From Riemerella anatipestifer (GTDB lineage Bacteria > Bacteroidota > Bacteroidia > Flavobacteriales > Weeksellaceae), in NCBI RefSeq assembly GCF_035666175.1, contig NZ_CP142016.1, positions 1,984,001 through 2,048,000 of the forward strand: DNA of 64,000 nt, given 5' to 3'. The position numbers and the translations under genes were made by a program. The first letter of the stretch is position 1. Every line of letters starts with the position of its first letter. The notes under the pieces were generated by a model that saw nothing but the letters and a program-made list of their open reading frames with translations, did not search any database and had not been told where the DNA came from. Below are positions 26,372-36,154 of the stretch, piece by piece.

Positions 26372-28288
26372 TTATTTAGCCAATAGGTCTTTTACTAAAG
26401 ATTTAAGCTCTGTAATTTCTGCTTTGAGTGCTTTTACCTCTTTATCTTTTTCTAAAAGGTGTAAGTAAAGCTCCTCTATCTTCTCTACATTGGTAAGCTG
26501 AGTTGCCATAAGGTCTATATAACCTTGCTTTTTGATAGCTTCTGCAGATTGATACCCTGGCAAATGCCCATTAGTTTTTACAAAGTCTTCTACTTGACTA
26601 AGGGTTTTAAAGCTATAGTCTGCCTTGAGACTAGAAGTACCTGTATAATACTTTTGGAATACATAGTCTGGGAAGATAGCGGCATTAGCACCTATAAAAC
26701 CCGTGGCTTTTACATTGCCTGCTACCTCTAGTTTTTCTGTAGGGGAATTTGTACCAATACCTACATTTTTATTAGCTAATGCTGTTATAAAACTCTCATT
26801 GTACATATTGAAGTCTTCAGCCACATTACCAGAAGCCTTTACAAAATTGGCAAAAACAACAGTCCCATTATTAGCATCAGTAAAAAATACTGAAGAGCCT
26901 TTTCGTGTTTCTAATTCACTTGCTACAGAAGTAAAGTTTGTATTATAGCTTGATTTATATGCATTATGCCCTAAATACATACCATAAGGGGATACACCCG
27001 AACCTATACCTATGTAAGTTCCCCTGCCTCCAGCTACCACATCCAATAGAGCAACTGGTTTTTCTGCAGTCCCTATGCCTACCGAGCCAGCAAAATAATT
27101 CACTTTATTGCTTCCTGGTATAAAAACACCATATCTATTCGTAATATTTATACTGTTAGGGACATCAGCTCCATAAAAGTCATAGTAATTGGTAATAGTT
27201 CCCGTAAATGAAGAGTTCGATTCAAAAGTAGGGCTATATCCATACAGATTAGTAATATTTCCTGATCCTAATATTTTCAAATTAGATCTCACTCCAAATG
27301 CATTAGTAATATTAGAAGCATTTCCTGATAGTATATCCACTCTTGAGTAAGTCCCATAAAGGAAATTGACAGAACCTGAAGGTTTTTGTATTAAAGCTGT
27401 ACCAGTATTTCCTATTATGGCATTTGTTATTCCTCCTCCTGCATCTACTGACCTTCCTACCAAAGCACTAAGTTCTGTTGTATTACCAGAATTTAATTTC
27501 TGTGCATTAAAGTTGCCTGTTCTAACAAGCCTTACACCTAGCTGGTAGGTAGAAGGAATAGAAACTGTGTTACTACTTAAAAATATATTAGAATTTGCTC
27601 CATCGTTCCCTTGTAAACCATCAACTTCTAAATGACGAGAAAATGATGAGAAAGAATAATGTCTATTATTATCAATTTTAGAACTTAAATCACTAGACTT
27701 AAGTAACTCTAAGTTTGATGTCACAATACCATCAACATTTACTGACATTGTAGAGTTAGAATTAAAATCATAACCTTCAATAGTATTTAGGTTTTTCGCC
27801 AAAGATTTATATCCATTTTTAGTATAGTAAGTAAGTCTATTAAAATCATCTTGATAACTTCTCTTAAGCACCACTCTATTATCTGTTGGCTCATATACCC
27901 ACTCTTGGTCTAGGCTTCCTGCGGTACTCTTTACCCACTCCGTACCGTTGTAGTAATAGTAGCCTTTCTCTGTAATTTTAGCGACCTTAGGGTCAGCTCC
28001 TGTATAGGCATTTATAGTACCATTGGTTTTATTAGCATCGTCTATTACATACACTAGAGTCCCTTCTACAGGAGCTTCGATACTTGCCACACGAGTTTTA
28101 CTTAATTTCGGAGCTAAAATACCCTCGTTAGTCTTGGAGTTATCTTGACTGTTGGTAGCACTAGGCTGAACATCTAAAGTAGCTCTGGGAGAGGAGGTAT
28201 TAACTCCTACTTTACCACTTTGCCCATAAGCCACCAAGCCTAAACCTAAAAAGGCGAGTAAACTTAATTTTGTAGCTGTTGTTTTCAT
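26372..28288 (-). CDS. Fibre-like exported surface protein with C-terminal coiled coil
   Basis: A protein of 638 residues with a signal peptide ending near VAYGQ. Motifs KVGVNTSSPRATLDV at the N terminus and VGIGTNSPTEKLEVAGNVKATGFI near residue 515 are the short repeats that precede beta-structured stalks in phage tail fibre and Flavobacteriia surface proteins. The end is a long heptad-rich helix (IEELYLHLLEKDKEVKALKAEITELKSLVKDLLAK), typical of trimeric fibres, after the sequence VEDFVKTNGHLPGYQSAEAIKKQG. It is likely secreted or cell-surface attached; a target is not readable. ISRa1 copy 4 starts 15 bases after its stop codon. Confidence 0.75.
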   Translation of the reverse strand: MKTTATKLSLLAFLGLGLVAYGQSGKVGVNTSSPRATLDVQPSATNSQDNSKTNEGILAPKLSKTRVASIEAPVEGTLVYVIDDANKTNGTINAYTGADPKVAKITEKGYYYYNGTEWVKSTAGSLDQEWVYEPTDNRVVLKRSYQDDFNRLTYYTKNGYKSLAKNLNTIEGYDFNSNSTMSVNVDGIVTSNLELLKSSDLSSKIDNNRHYSFSSFSRHLEVDGLQGNDGANSNIFLSSNTVSIPSTYQLGVRLVRTGNFNAQKLNSGNTTELSALVGRSVDAGGGITNAIIGNTGTALIQKPSGSVNFLYGTYSRVDILSGNASNITNAFGVRSNLKILGSGNITNLYGYSPTFESNSSFTGTITNYYDFYGADVPNSINITNRYGVFIPGSNKVNYFAGSVGIGTAEKPVALLDVVAGGRGTYIGIGSGVSPYGMYLGHNAYKSSYNTNFTSVASELETRKGSSVFFTDANNGTVVFANFVKASGNVAEDFNMYNESFITALANKNVGIGTNSPTEKLEVAGNVKATGFIGANAAIFPDYVFQKYYTGTSSLKADYSFKTLSQVEDFVKTNGHLPGYQSAEAIKKQGYIDLMATQLTNVEKIEELYLHLLEKDKEVKALKAEITELKSLVKDLLAK

Positions 28289-28360
28289 AAAATTTAATTT
28301 TAAAATTGTTAATAATTTATTTTTCTTATAACCGTTTTTTACTTGATTTCCTTTGGGCTT

Positions 28361-28447
28361 AAAACCGCAGGTGTGTCGTTTAAATTTGCACGCCTGTGGT
28401 TGCCCAACCGCACGCCTGCGGATTTTTTTTTCACGCGTGCGGTTTTA
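28361..28447. repeat. GC-rich cluster of inverted and direct repeats
   Basis: In AT-rich surroundings, an outer imperfect inverted repeat (AAAACCGCAGGTGTG with CACGCGTGCGGTTTT), two direct copies of GCACGCCTGTGG/GCACGCCTGCGG and CCGCAGG...CCTGCGG pairs are packed into 87 bases. CCGCACGCCTGCGG followed by T8 on the plus strand resembles a terminator but points against the minus-strand genes. It may be a terminator/attenuator or a small mobile repeat. Confidence 0.6.
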
Positions 28448-28457
28448 TTACCCTCTG

Positions 28458-28841
28458 CTAGAGCTTTTCGTAGCTTAGCGTTGCCAGCATTTTTTTCAGG
28501 TCAGAACCTGGGGTGAAGACTACCTTGGCATTTTTAATAGCTGCTGAGGTTACTTCCTCTTCCTTAGCTTTACCCTCGCTACTGATGCTCACCCTCATAC
28601 TACCGAGTTCTCCTAAACGGATAATTTGTCCGTCTGCTAGAGAAGACTGCATTACATCTACCAAAGCATAAAGCACCGCTCTGATGTCCGCTCCGCTTAC
28701 TGTTGAAATTTTCTCGATGTCTTTAGTCAGACCTGCTAAAGTTTTTTCGCTGACTACATTGGCAGAGGCATAATATTTTTTCTCGCCTCCACCGGCAACT
28801 CCTGGTTGCCCTTTCTGAATCACTTTGTACTTAATTGGCAT
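28458..28841 (-). CDS. HU-like DNA-binding protein
   Basis: A protein of 127 residues of the Bacteroidetes HU-related group, which has an N-terminal extension and lacks the full HU beta-arm length. Seen here: MPIKYKVIQKGQPGVAGGGEKKYYA, then helix LAGLTKDIEKISTVSGADIRAVLYALVDVMQSSL, strand IIRLGELGSMRVSISSEG and the end AKVVFTPGSDLKKML. Expected to be nucleoid-associated. It is 169 bases upstream of the fibre-like gene with the GC-rich repeat cluster between. Confidence 0.82.
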   Translation of the reverse strand: MPIKYKVIQKGQPGVAGGGEKKYYASANVVSEKTLAGLTKDIEKISTVSGADIRAVLYALVDVMQSSLADGQIIRLGELGSMRVSISSEGKAKEEEVTSAAIKNAKVVFTPGSDLKKMLATLSYEKL

Positions 28842-29470
<629 letters not shown>

Positions 29471-29479
29471 TTGTGGTCT

Positions 29480-31189
29480 ATGAATCAAAAATGGATTTAC
29501 AAACCAGAACCTAGCGAGGAAGTAGTAGATGCCCTTATTTCATCTATAGGCTATGGCACACTAGAGTCTAAAATACTCGTCCTCCGCGAGATAGATAATT
29601 ATCAGAAAGCAAGAGAATTCTTTAAACCTAATCTTGAAGATATACACAACCCTTTCTTAATGGCAGATATGCAAAACGCCGTAGAACGCATTGCTACCGC
29701 TATAGAGAACGGAGAAAAGATATTAGTCTACGGAGATTATGATGTAGATGGCACCACTGCCGTAGCACTAATGTACCTATACCTTAGTAAAATTGTAGAG
29801 AAGAAATATCTAGATTTCTACATTCCTGACCGAAATACAGAAGGCTATGGTATTTCCAAAGAAGGGATAGATTTCGCTAAAGAAAACGGCTTTTCGCTAA
29901 TTATTGCTTTAGATTGTGGCATAAAAGCTATTGATAAGATAGACTACGCTAAAGAGTTAGGAATAGACTTTATTATATGCGACCACCACTTACCAGGGGA
30001 AAACATTCCTAAAGCAGTGGCGGTGCTAGACCCCAAAAGAACCGATTGCCGTTATCCTTTCAAGGAACTTTCGGGTTGTGGTGTAGGGTTTAAACTATGC
30101 CAAGGACTCAACAATATTTATAAAATACCTGATGAGGAGCTGTATGAACTTACGGACTTATTAGCCATTTCTATCGCAGCGGATATTGTATCTATGACGG
30201 GCGAAAACCGTGTACTCGCAAAGTTAGGACTTAAAACCCTGAGAAAAACTAGAAATTTAGGTATAAGGCTTTTAATCCCAAAAGAAAAACTAGCGACTTT
30301 TGACATTTCTAATATCGTCTTTGAAATTGCTCCAAAAATAAATGCCGCGGGAAGAATTTCACACGGTAAAGCTGCCGTGGAACTCATGGTATCAGACAAC
30401 TTAAAGCACGCCACACAGATTGTAGAAAACATACTAAACCTCAACGACCACAGGAGGGAAATGGATATGAGTTCTACCACCGCTGCACTCCAGCAAGTAA
30501 TAGACACCCAACAAATTCAAAACGCTACCACCGTAGTTTATGGCTCCGATTGGAACAAAGGCGTTATAGGAATCGTAGCCTCGAGGCTTACCGAAACCTA
30601 CTATAAACCTACCGTTGTATTTACCGATGGTAATAATGGGGAGATTGTGGCTTCGGCAAGGTCGGTATCAGATTTTGATGTTCATGCGGCTTTGGAAGAG
30701 TGTTCGGATTTATTTCTAAAATTCGGAGGACACCCTGCTGCTGCTGGGCTTTCTATGGAAAAAGAAAAATTTGAACTCTTTAAAGAAAAGTTTGAAAAAA
30801 CAGTTGCAAAGAATATCAAAGAACATCAAAAAGAGCCTAGCATTACTATTGATACCGTGGTAGATATAGACGACTTAAATAAGGATTTCTATAACTTCCA
30901 CAGAAAACTAGCTCCGTTTGGTCCTCATAATATGAAACCTATTTTAGTCCTGAAAAATCTTAATATCAGTGGTCATGTAAAACAAATGGGTAAGGATAAC
31001 AGCCACATTAAGTTTTACATTCAAAACCCTAACAACAAGCGGAATATAGAATGTGTAGGATTTAAACTAGGTCATTTCGCCGAAGAGTTCCGTAATAAAA
31101 CCTTTGATTTAGCCTTTACCGTAGAAGAAAACCACTGGAAAGGCAATGTAACTTATTACCTCAACATCAAAGGCGTTAAATTCTCTTAA
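29480..31189 (+). CDS. recJ: Single-stranded-DNA-specific exonuclease RecJ
   Basis: 5'-3' exonuclease acting on single-stranded DNA in recombination and mismatch/base-excision repair. DHH-family motifs are intact: YGDYDVDGTTAVALMYLY (motif I), then ALDCGIK, FIICDHHLPGENIPKAVAVLDPKR (the DHH motif) and, in the DHHA1 half, VVYGSDWNKGVIGIVASRL and LKFGGHPAAAGLSM (GGH motif). The C-terminal OB domain is HMKPILVLKNLNISGHVKQMG-like. I use the ATG at 29480 (569 aa) because the upstream TTG lies inside the promoter box. nadD follows after nine bases. Confidence 0.93.
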   Translation: MNQKWIYKPEPSEEVVDALISSIGYGTLESKILVLREIDNYQKAREFFKPNLEDIHNPFLMADMQNAVERIATAIENGEKILVYGDYDVDGTTAVALMYLYLSKIVEKKYLDFYIPDRNTEGYGISKEGIDFAKENGFSLIIALDCGIKAIDKIDYAKELGIDFIICDHHLPGENIPKAVAVLDPKRTDCRYPFKELSGCGVGFKLCQGLNNIYKIPDEELYELTDLLAISIAADIVSMTGENRVLAKLGLKTLRKTRNLGIRLLIPKEKLATFDISNIVFEIAPKINAAGRISHGKAAVELMVSDNLKHATQIVENILNLNDHRREMDMSSTTAALQQVIDTQQIQNATTVVYGSDWNKGVIGIVASRLTETYYKPTVVFTDGNNGEIVASARSVSDFDVHAALEECSDLFLKFGGHPAAAGLSMEKEKFELFKEKFEKTVAKNIKEHQKEPSITIDTVVDIDDLNKDFYNFHRKLAPFGPHNMKPILVLKNLNISGHVKQMGKDNSHIKFYIQNPNNKRNIECVGFKLGHFAEEFRNKTFDLAFTVEENHWKGNVTYYLNIKGVKFS

Positions 31190-31198
31190 TATCAACCA

Positions 31199-31783
31199 AT
31201 GAAGAAAGTAAGCCTATTTTTCGGTTCATTTAACCCCATACATATTGGGCATCTTATCTTGGCTAACTACATTTTGGAACACTCCGATATGGACGAGCTT
31301 TGGTTCGTGGTAAGCCCTCAAAATCCGTTTAAGGAAAAAAAATCTTTACTAGCAGACCACAACCGCTTGGAAATGGTAGAGCTTGCCATTAAAAACTACC
31401 CTAAAATGAGAGCCTCTAATATAGAGTTTTCGCTCCCACAGCCTAGCTATACCATAGATACCTTAACCTATCTTCATGAGAAATATCCTGACCATAGTTT
31501 CGGTCTTATCATGGGTGAAGACAACCTAGCGTCTCTACACAAATGGAAAAATGCCGATAGGTTGGTAGAACAACACCAAATTATAGTTTACCCTAGAATT
31601 TTTGAACACACGGAAGAAGAATATCCTTACAAAAATCACCCTAACATTCACCAAATCAATGCTCCTATTATAGAGCTTTCTTCTACGGAAATTAGAAATA
31701 TGATTAAGAATGGTAAAAATACCCGTCCTATGCTTCCTATTGAAGTATTTGAGTATTTAGACGGAAGCCATTTTTATAAATAA
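31199..31783 (+). CDS. nadD: Nicotinate-nucleotide adenylyltransferase
   Basis: Transfers AMP from ATP to nicotinate mononucleotide in NAD synthesis. The nucleotidyltransferase signature FFGSFNPIHIGHLILANYI (with HxGH) is at about residues 7-25, LIMGEDNLASLHKW is the central substrate loop, and ELSSTEIRNMIKNGK is the ISSTxIR motif. Length of 194 residues is typical. It is translationally close to recJ and to the small membrane protein gene downstream. Confidence 0.95.
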   Translation: MKKVSLFFGSFNPIHIGHLILANYILEHSDMDELWFVVSPQNPFKEKKSLLADHNRLEMVELAIKNYPKMRASNIEFSLPQPSYTIDTLTYLHEKYPDHSFGLIMGEDNLASLHKWKNADRLVEQHQIIVYPRIFEHTEEEYPYKNHPNIHQINAPIIELSSTEIRNMIKNGKNTRPMLPIEVFEYLDGSHFYK

Positions 31784-31805
31784 ACTTTACAGCTCACACA
31801 GAATT

Positions 31806-32147
31806 ATGAATATAATTGATAAATTTTTCAATAAATACCCTGAAGATAAACTCATAAAATGGTTTAAACAAATCTGCGTTGCAGAAGCCATTTCTTGCTT
31901 CTTACTCTACGGCATCGCTATGATTTGGAAACGCTACGATACCGAAGGTCTTCTTCCTACGATATTCATCATTATTGCAGGTAATATACACGGTTTATTT
32001 TTCACTTTATACTTGTTGCTCTGTCTTCCTGCAAGGAGAATTTTTAAGTGGGACGATGAGGATTTCGTATTTGCTCTATTGGCGGCATTCTTTCCGTTTG
32101 CAACAATATGGGTGGAAAAAAAACTCGCAAAAATGGATAGAGAGTAA
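31806..32147 (+). CDS. DUF3817 membrane protein
   Basis: Integral membrane protein of 113 residues with three hydrophobic segments. The stretch WFKQICVAEAISCFLLYGIAM followed by GNIHGLFFTLYLLLC is the DUF3817 pattern (conserved E in the first helix, G-x-x-H-G in the second), and the third segment is FALLAAFFPFATIWVEKKL. Function unknown. Third gene of a recJ-nadD run. Confidence 0.78.
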   Translation: MNIIDKFFNKYPEDKLIKWFKQICVAEAISCFLLYGIAMIWKRYDTEGLLPTIFIIIAGNIHGLFFTLYLLLCLPARRIFKWDDEDFVFALLAAFFPFATIWVEKKLAKMDRE

Positions 32148-32198
32148 TTAAATTGAGGTTATATCAATATTAAAACACGCCACATTATTTTAAAAAAC

Positions 32199-32206
32199 TA
32201 AATTTG
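32199..32206 (+). promoter_or_regulatory. -7 element TAAATTTG for pepT
   Basis: Perfect TAnnTTTG match 18 bases before the pepT ATG; short leader. Confidence 0.6.
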
Positions 32207-32223
32207 TAAAAAATATATACAAA

Positions 32224-33483
32224 ATGATAAACATAGATTTTACCCAAGAATGGAAAGATAAACTACTCGCAAGATTTTTAACCTATGTTAAAATATACTC
32301 TACTAGCGACCCTGAAAGTGAAACTACACCATCTACACCTCAACAGTGGGATATGGCAAATCTACTCTTCAACGAGCTTAAAGAACTAGGATTAGAAGAT
32401 GTTTCCATTGATGAACACGGCTATGTATTTGGCTTTATACCTTCTAATTTAGACAATAAAGAAGTACCTCAAATAGGATTTATTGCACACTATGATTCCA
32501 CACCAGACTTTAATGGTAATGGCGTTAATCCTCAAATATGGAAAAACTACGACGGCGGAGATTTAGTACTAAACCAAGAAACAGGCTTTACCCTTTCTTC
32601 TTCTAAATTTGAGAGCCTCAAAGATTATATAGGTCAAACCCTCATCACTACAGACGGTACTACCCTACTTTCTGCGGACGACAAGGCTGGTATTGCAGAA
32701 ATCGTAACGGCAGCCGAGTACCTTATAGCTCACCCTGAAATTAAGCACGGTAGAATATCCGTAGGCTTTAACCCAGATGAGGAAATTGGACGAGGAGCTC
32801 ACAAATTCAATGTAGAAAAATTTGGTGCAGAATGGGCATATACTATGGACGGCGGTGAAGTAGGCGAACTAGAATATGAAAACTTTAATGCTGCTGGTGC
32901 TGTTGTTAAAATACACGGTTTAAGTGTTCACCCAGGATATTCTTATGGTAAAATGGTAAACGCTGGACTTTTAGCTGCAGATTTCATAAACCGACTTCCT
33001 TCTAACGAGACTCCTTCTACCACTAGAGGTTTTGAAGGTTTTTATCACTTACTAGAAGTAAATGCTGATGTTTCTGAAGCTAAGCTACAATACATCATTA
33101 GAGACCTCGATGCAGAGAAGTTTGAAGCTAGAAAGTCATTCATGCTAAAGAAGGTTAAAGAATTTAATGCTCAATATGGAGAAGGAGTAGCAGAAATAGA
33201 AATTAAAGAGCAATACCGCAACATGAAGCAACAATTTGAAGGAAAAATGCATATCATAGATTTTGCGGAAGAAGCAATGAAAATAGCTAATATAGAGCCA
33301 AAAATAAAAGCGATAAGAGGTGGCACAGACGGTGCTCAGCTTTCTTATATGGGATTACCTTGTCCTAATATTTTTGCGGGAGGGCTCAACTTCCACGGAC
33401 CTTACGAGTATGTTCCTTTAGAAAGTATGGAAAAAGCCACTAAAGTGATACTAAACATTGCTCAACTAGTAGCCGAAAAATAA
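32224..33483 (+). CDS. pepT: Peptidase T (tripeptidase)
   Basis: Cytoplasmic zinc M20-family aminotripeptidase. Metal and catalytic motifs are readable: GFIAHYDSTPDFNG (zinc His and catalytic Asp), TTLLSADDKAGIAEIV (bridging Asp), VGFNPDEEIGRGAHKFN (catalytic Glu-Glu), YTMDGGEVGELE and near the end NIFAGGLNFHGPYEYVPLESM (zinc His). Length 419 residues is normal for PepT. It has its own promoter and is followed by a strong terminator. Confidence 0.95.
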   Translation: MINIDFTQEWKDKLLARFLTYVKIYSTSDPESETTPSTPQQWDMANLLFNELKELGLEDVSIDEHGYVFGFIPSNLDNKEVPQIGFIAHYDSTPDFNGNGVNPQIWKNYDGGDLVLNQETGFTLSSSKFESLKDYIGQTLITTDGTTLLSADDKAGIAEIVTAAEYLIAHPEIKHGRISVGFNPDEEIGRGAHKFNVEKFGAEWAYTMDGGEVGELEYENFNAAGAVVKIHGLSVHPGYSYGKMVNAGLLAADFINRLPSNETPSTTRGFEGFYHLLEVNADVSEAKLQYIIRDLDAEKFEARKSFMLKKVKEFNAQYGEGVAEIEIKEQYRNMKQQFEGKMHIIDFAEEAMKIANIEPKIKAIRGGTDGAQLSYMGLPCPNIFAGGLNFHGPYEYVPLESMEKATKVILNIAQLVAEK

Positions 33484-33507
33484 AATCTTTAATCAAAGAC
33501 CAATTAC

Positions 33508-33541
33508 ATCTCTCCTTTCTTTTAAAAAGGAGAGATTTTAT
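33508..33541 (+). terminator. Terminator after pepT
   Basis: ATCTCTCCTTT pairs perfectly with AAAGGAGAGAT (11 bp) and is followed by T4. Confidence 0.85.
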
Positions 33542-33563
33542 TAAGTTTTAATGATTTAGTATA

Positions 33564-33893
33564 ATGAAAAAAGCAATTTTATACGCTATTGTAATTACTA
33601 CCATCAGTTTTCTAAGCAACAAGTTTATTAACGGACAAGAGCCTACCGTAGCATTATATTATGGCTTCGCATTCGGATTAGCATGGGGCATGGCATTCTT
33701 TCTAGACCGTCCAGACTATAGCTTGCCCAAAAAACTAGGGATTTCGTTTATCGGCATCGGATTACTTTTAGGGATAGGATTTCTATTTTTTAATCCTATG
33801 ATTGCAATACCTTCTGTCCTTAGGTTTTCTATTATTTTTGTAGCCTATTTCTTACTAGCGAGTTTTAGAAGTTCGAAAAGTCTAAGAAAATAA
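33564..33893 (+). CDS. Small membrane protein of unknown function
   Basis: A protein of 109 residues with about four hydrophobic segments (AILYAIVITTISFLS, ALYYGFAFGLAWGMAFFL, LGISFIGIGLLLGIGFLFF, FSIIFVAYFLLASF). No family recognised. Located between pepT and the fumarase gene without evident operon links. Confidence 0.6.
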   Translation: MKKAILYAIVITTISFLSNKFINGQEPTVALYYGFAFGLAWGMAFFLDRPDYSLPKKLGISFIGIGLLLGIGFLFFNPMIAIPSVLRFSIIFVAYFLLASFRSSKSLRK

Positions 33894-34022
33894 TTATTTA
33901 GAACCAATATAAATTTCTGTTTTTCACACCAAAAAGGAAGAAATCATATCCTTATTTTTTCGTTAAAACCACGGCTATTTTTATTTTTACGGAAAATTGT
34001 ATAACAGCTAAAAAATATAACA

Positions 34023-35630
34023 ATGGAATTTCATTACCAAGAACCCTTCCCTATCCTAAAAGACGATACACCTTATAAAAAACTTACTTCCGAGTATGTA
34101 AAAGTGGAGAAATTAGGCGATAGAGAAATTTTAACCGTAGACCCTAAAGGACTAGAACTTTTAGCAGAACATGCTTTAGCAGATGTTTCTTTTATGCTAC
34201 GCCCTACCCATTTACAAAAATTAAAAAACATTATTGACGACCCAGAAGCTACCGATAACGACCGCTTTGTAGCATACAATCTCCTTCAAAATGCGGCTGT
34301 TGCTGCGGAAGGTGCATTACCGTCTTGCCAAGATACAGGTACAGCAATATGCGTTGCAAAAAAAGGAGAAAATGTTTATACCGGTGTAAATGACGCTGAA
34401 TGGATAAGCAAAGGGATTTACAACACTTATCAATCTAAAAATTTAAGATATTCGCAGATTGTTCCTTTAACAATGTTTGAGGAGAAGAACTCTGGTTCTA
34501 ACCTTCCTGCACAGATAGACATTTATGCCAACAAAGGGAGCGAATATCATTTCTTATTCTTAGCAAAAGGAGGCGGTTCTGCCAACAAGACTTTCCTTTA
34601 TCAAAAAACTAAATCTCTACTTAATGAGAAAAATTTAGAGGCTTTTGTTAAGGAAAAAATCATGGATTTAGGAACTGCTGCCTGTCCGCCGTACCATTTG
34701 GCTCTTGTTATTGGTGGAACTTCAGCGGAAGCTAATTTAGCCGCTGTAAAGAAAGCTAGTGCAGGTTATTATGACAATCTCCCAACAGAAGGCAATATGG
34801 GTGGACAAGCCTTTAGAGATTTAGAATGGGAAAAGAAAGTACAAGAAATTTGTCAAAAAAGTGCTATTGGAGCTCAATTTGGTGGAAAATACCTTACACA
34901 TGATGTAAGAGTAATCCGTTTACCTCGCCACGCAGCAAGTTGCCCTGTAGGCATGGGTGTATCTTGTTCTGCAGACCGAAACATAAAAGGAAAAATCACT
35001 AAAGATGGTATCTTTTTGGAACAATTGGAAGAAAATCCAAAAAAATTCTTACCAGAAACACCACCTCATCTAGAAGCTCCAGTAGAAATTGACCTTAACC
35101 GTCCAATGAACGAAATCCTAGCTGAGCTTTCTAAATATCCTATCAAAACGAGGTTAAAACTTAAAGGTACTCTCATTGTTGCTAGAGATATAGCACATGC
35201 TAAAATAAAAGAACTTTTAGATTCAGGTCAGCCAATGCCTGAATACTTTAAAAATCATCCTATCTACTACGCTGGACCAGCTAAAACTCCAGAAGGAATG
35301 CCATCAGGAAGTTTCGGACCAACAACCGCAGGAAGAATGGATCCTTATGTAGACGAATTCCAAAAACATGGCGGAAGTATGATTATGCTGGCTAAAGGTA
35401 ATAGAAGTAAAGAGGTAACCGATGCTTGTGCTAAATACGGTGGTTTCTATCTAGGCTCCATTGGAGGTCCTGCAGCAATACTTGCCAAAGAGAATATTAA
35501 ATCTGTGGAAGTGGTAGATTTCCCAGAGTTAGGTATGGAAGCTGTGAGAAAAATAGAAATAGAAAACTTCCCTGCATTTATCATCACTGATGACAAGGAT
35601 AACGATTTTTTCTCAAGCATTGCACACTAA
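34023..35630 (+). CDS. fumA: Fumarate hydratase, class I (iron-sulfur)
   Basis: Interconverts fumarate and malate in the TCA cycle using an oxygen-sensitive 4Fe-4S cluster. Cluster Cys candidates are in [34 protein letters not shown] and [18 protein letters not shown]. The fused beta subunit region begins near [14 protein letters not shown] and carries [31 protein letters not shown]. The 535-residue single-chain form is the usual one. It appears monocistronic. Confidence 0.94.
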   Translation: MEFHYQEPFPILKDDTPYKKLTSEYVKVEKLGDREILTVDPKGLELLAEHALADVSFMLRPTHLQKLKNIIDDPEATDNDRFVAYNLLQNAAVAAEGALPSCQDTGTAICVAKKGENVYTGVNDAEWISKGIYNTYQSKNLRYSQIVPLTMFEEKNSGSNLPAQIDIYANKGSEYHFLFLAKGGGSANKTFLYQKTKSLLNEKNLEAFVKEKIMDLGTAACPPYHLALVIGGTSAEANLAAVKKASAGYYDNLPTEGNMGGQAFRDLEWEKKVQEICQKSAIGAQFGGKYLTHDVRVIRLPRHAASCPVGMGVSCSADRNIKGKITKDGIFLEQLEENPKKFLPETPPHLEAPVEIDLNRPMNEILAELSKYPIKTRLKLKGTLIVARDIAHAKIKELLDSGQPMPEYFKNHPIYYAGPAKTPEGMPSGSFGPTTAGRMDPYVDEFQKHGGSMIMLAKGNRSKEVTDACAKYGGFYLGSIGGPAAILAKENIKSVEVVDFPELGMEAVRKIEIENFPAFIITDDKDNDFFSSIAH

Positions 35631-35669
35631 ATTAAAATGAGTATAAATTAAAAATTAGCATAGATTTCT

Positions 35670-35700
35670 TTTGTGGAAAGAGAAATTTATGTTATTTTTG
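35670..35700 (+). promoter_or_regulatory. Canonical Bacteroidetes promoter (TTTG-N19-TATTTTTG)
   Basis: TTTG at 35670-35673, exactly 19 bases, then TATTTTTG at 35693-35700. It sits within a frame that could extend the next gene upstream, so it fixes that gene's start at 35719. Confidence 0.75.
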
Positions 35701-35718
35701 CCCAAAATATTTAAGACA

Positions 35719-35991
35719 ATGATGTTATCAACATTTTGGCCGTTTTATCAGTTCCTTTGGACTATTTATTTCTTCACCATGATGATGGCGGGGTTTTGGT
35801 GTATCATGATGTTCGCAACTTACATTGTGCCTCTATGGCTTACAGAAGGTCTATTAGAATATTTCGGAAAAACTAAGCCTTTTGATCCTGAAGAAGTAAG
35901 ATATAAAAAACTTTATGAGCAAGAAGGTGTTGAGGTAATTTATAAAAGACCTCTAGGTGATGTTGTAGAAACACATACTAGCCACCACTAA
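35719..35991 (+). CDS. Small membrane protein of unknown function
   Basis: I use the ATG at 35719 (90 residues), because the longer frame starting with TTG at 35671 would run through the promoter. A hydrophobic stretch (WPFYQFLWTIYFFTMMMAGFWCIMMFATYIVPLWL) forms one or two membrane helices, followed by a soluble tail with KPFDPEEVRYKKLYEQEGVEVIYKRP. Family not recognised. A terminator follows. Confidence 0.62.
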   Translation: MMLSTFWPFYQFLWTIYFFTMMMAGFWCIMMFATYIVPLWLTEGLLEYFGKTKPFDPEEVRYKKLYEQEGVEVIYKRPLGDVVETHTSHH

Positions 35992-36048
35992 TAATCTTTA
36001 ACCAAGTTTACAAACAAACATACACATTTACTTAGATAGATGTGACAG

Positions 36049-36077
36049 ATTACGCTTCCGTTTTAGGGAGCGTTTTT
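36049..36077 (+). terminator. Terminator upstream of the phosphate transporter gene
   Basis: ACGCTTCC and GGGAGCGT pair with one mismatch and are followed by six T. Confidence 0.75.
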
Positions 36078-36154
36078 TGTTATATTAAATTTCATTAACA
36101 TTAAACGTAATTTTCTGAAAATTTCTTAGAATTGCCTGTAAAAACAACACAAAT

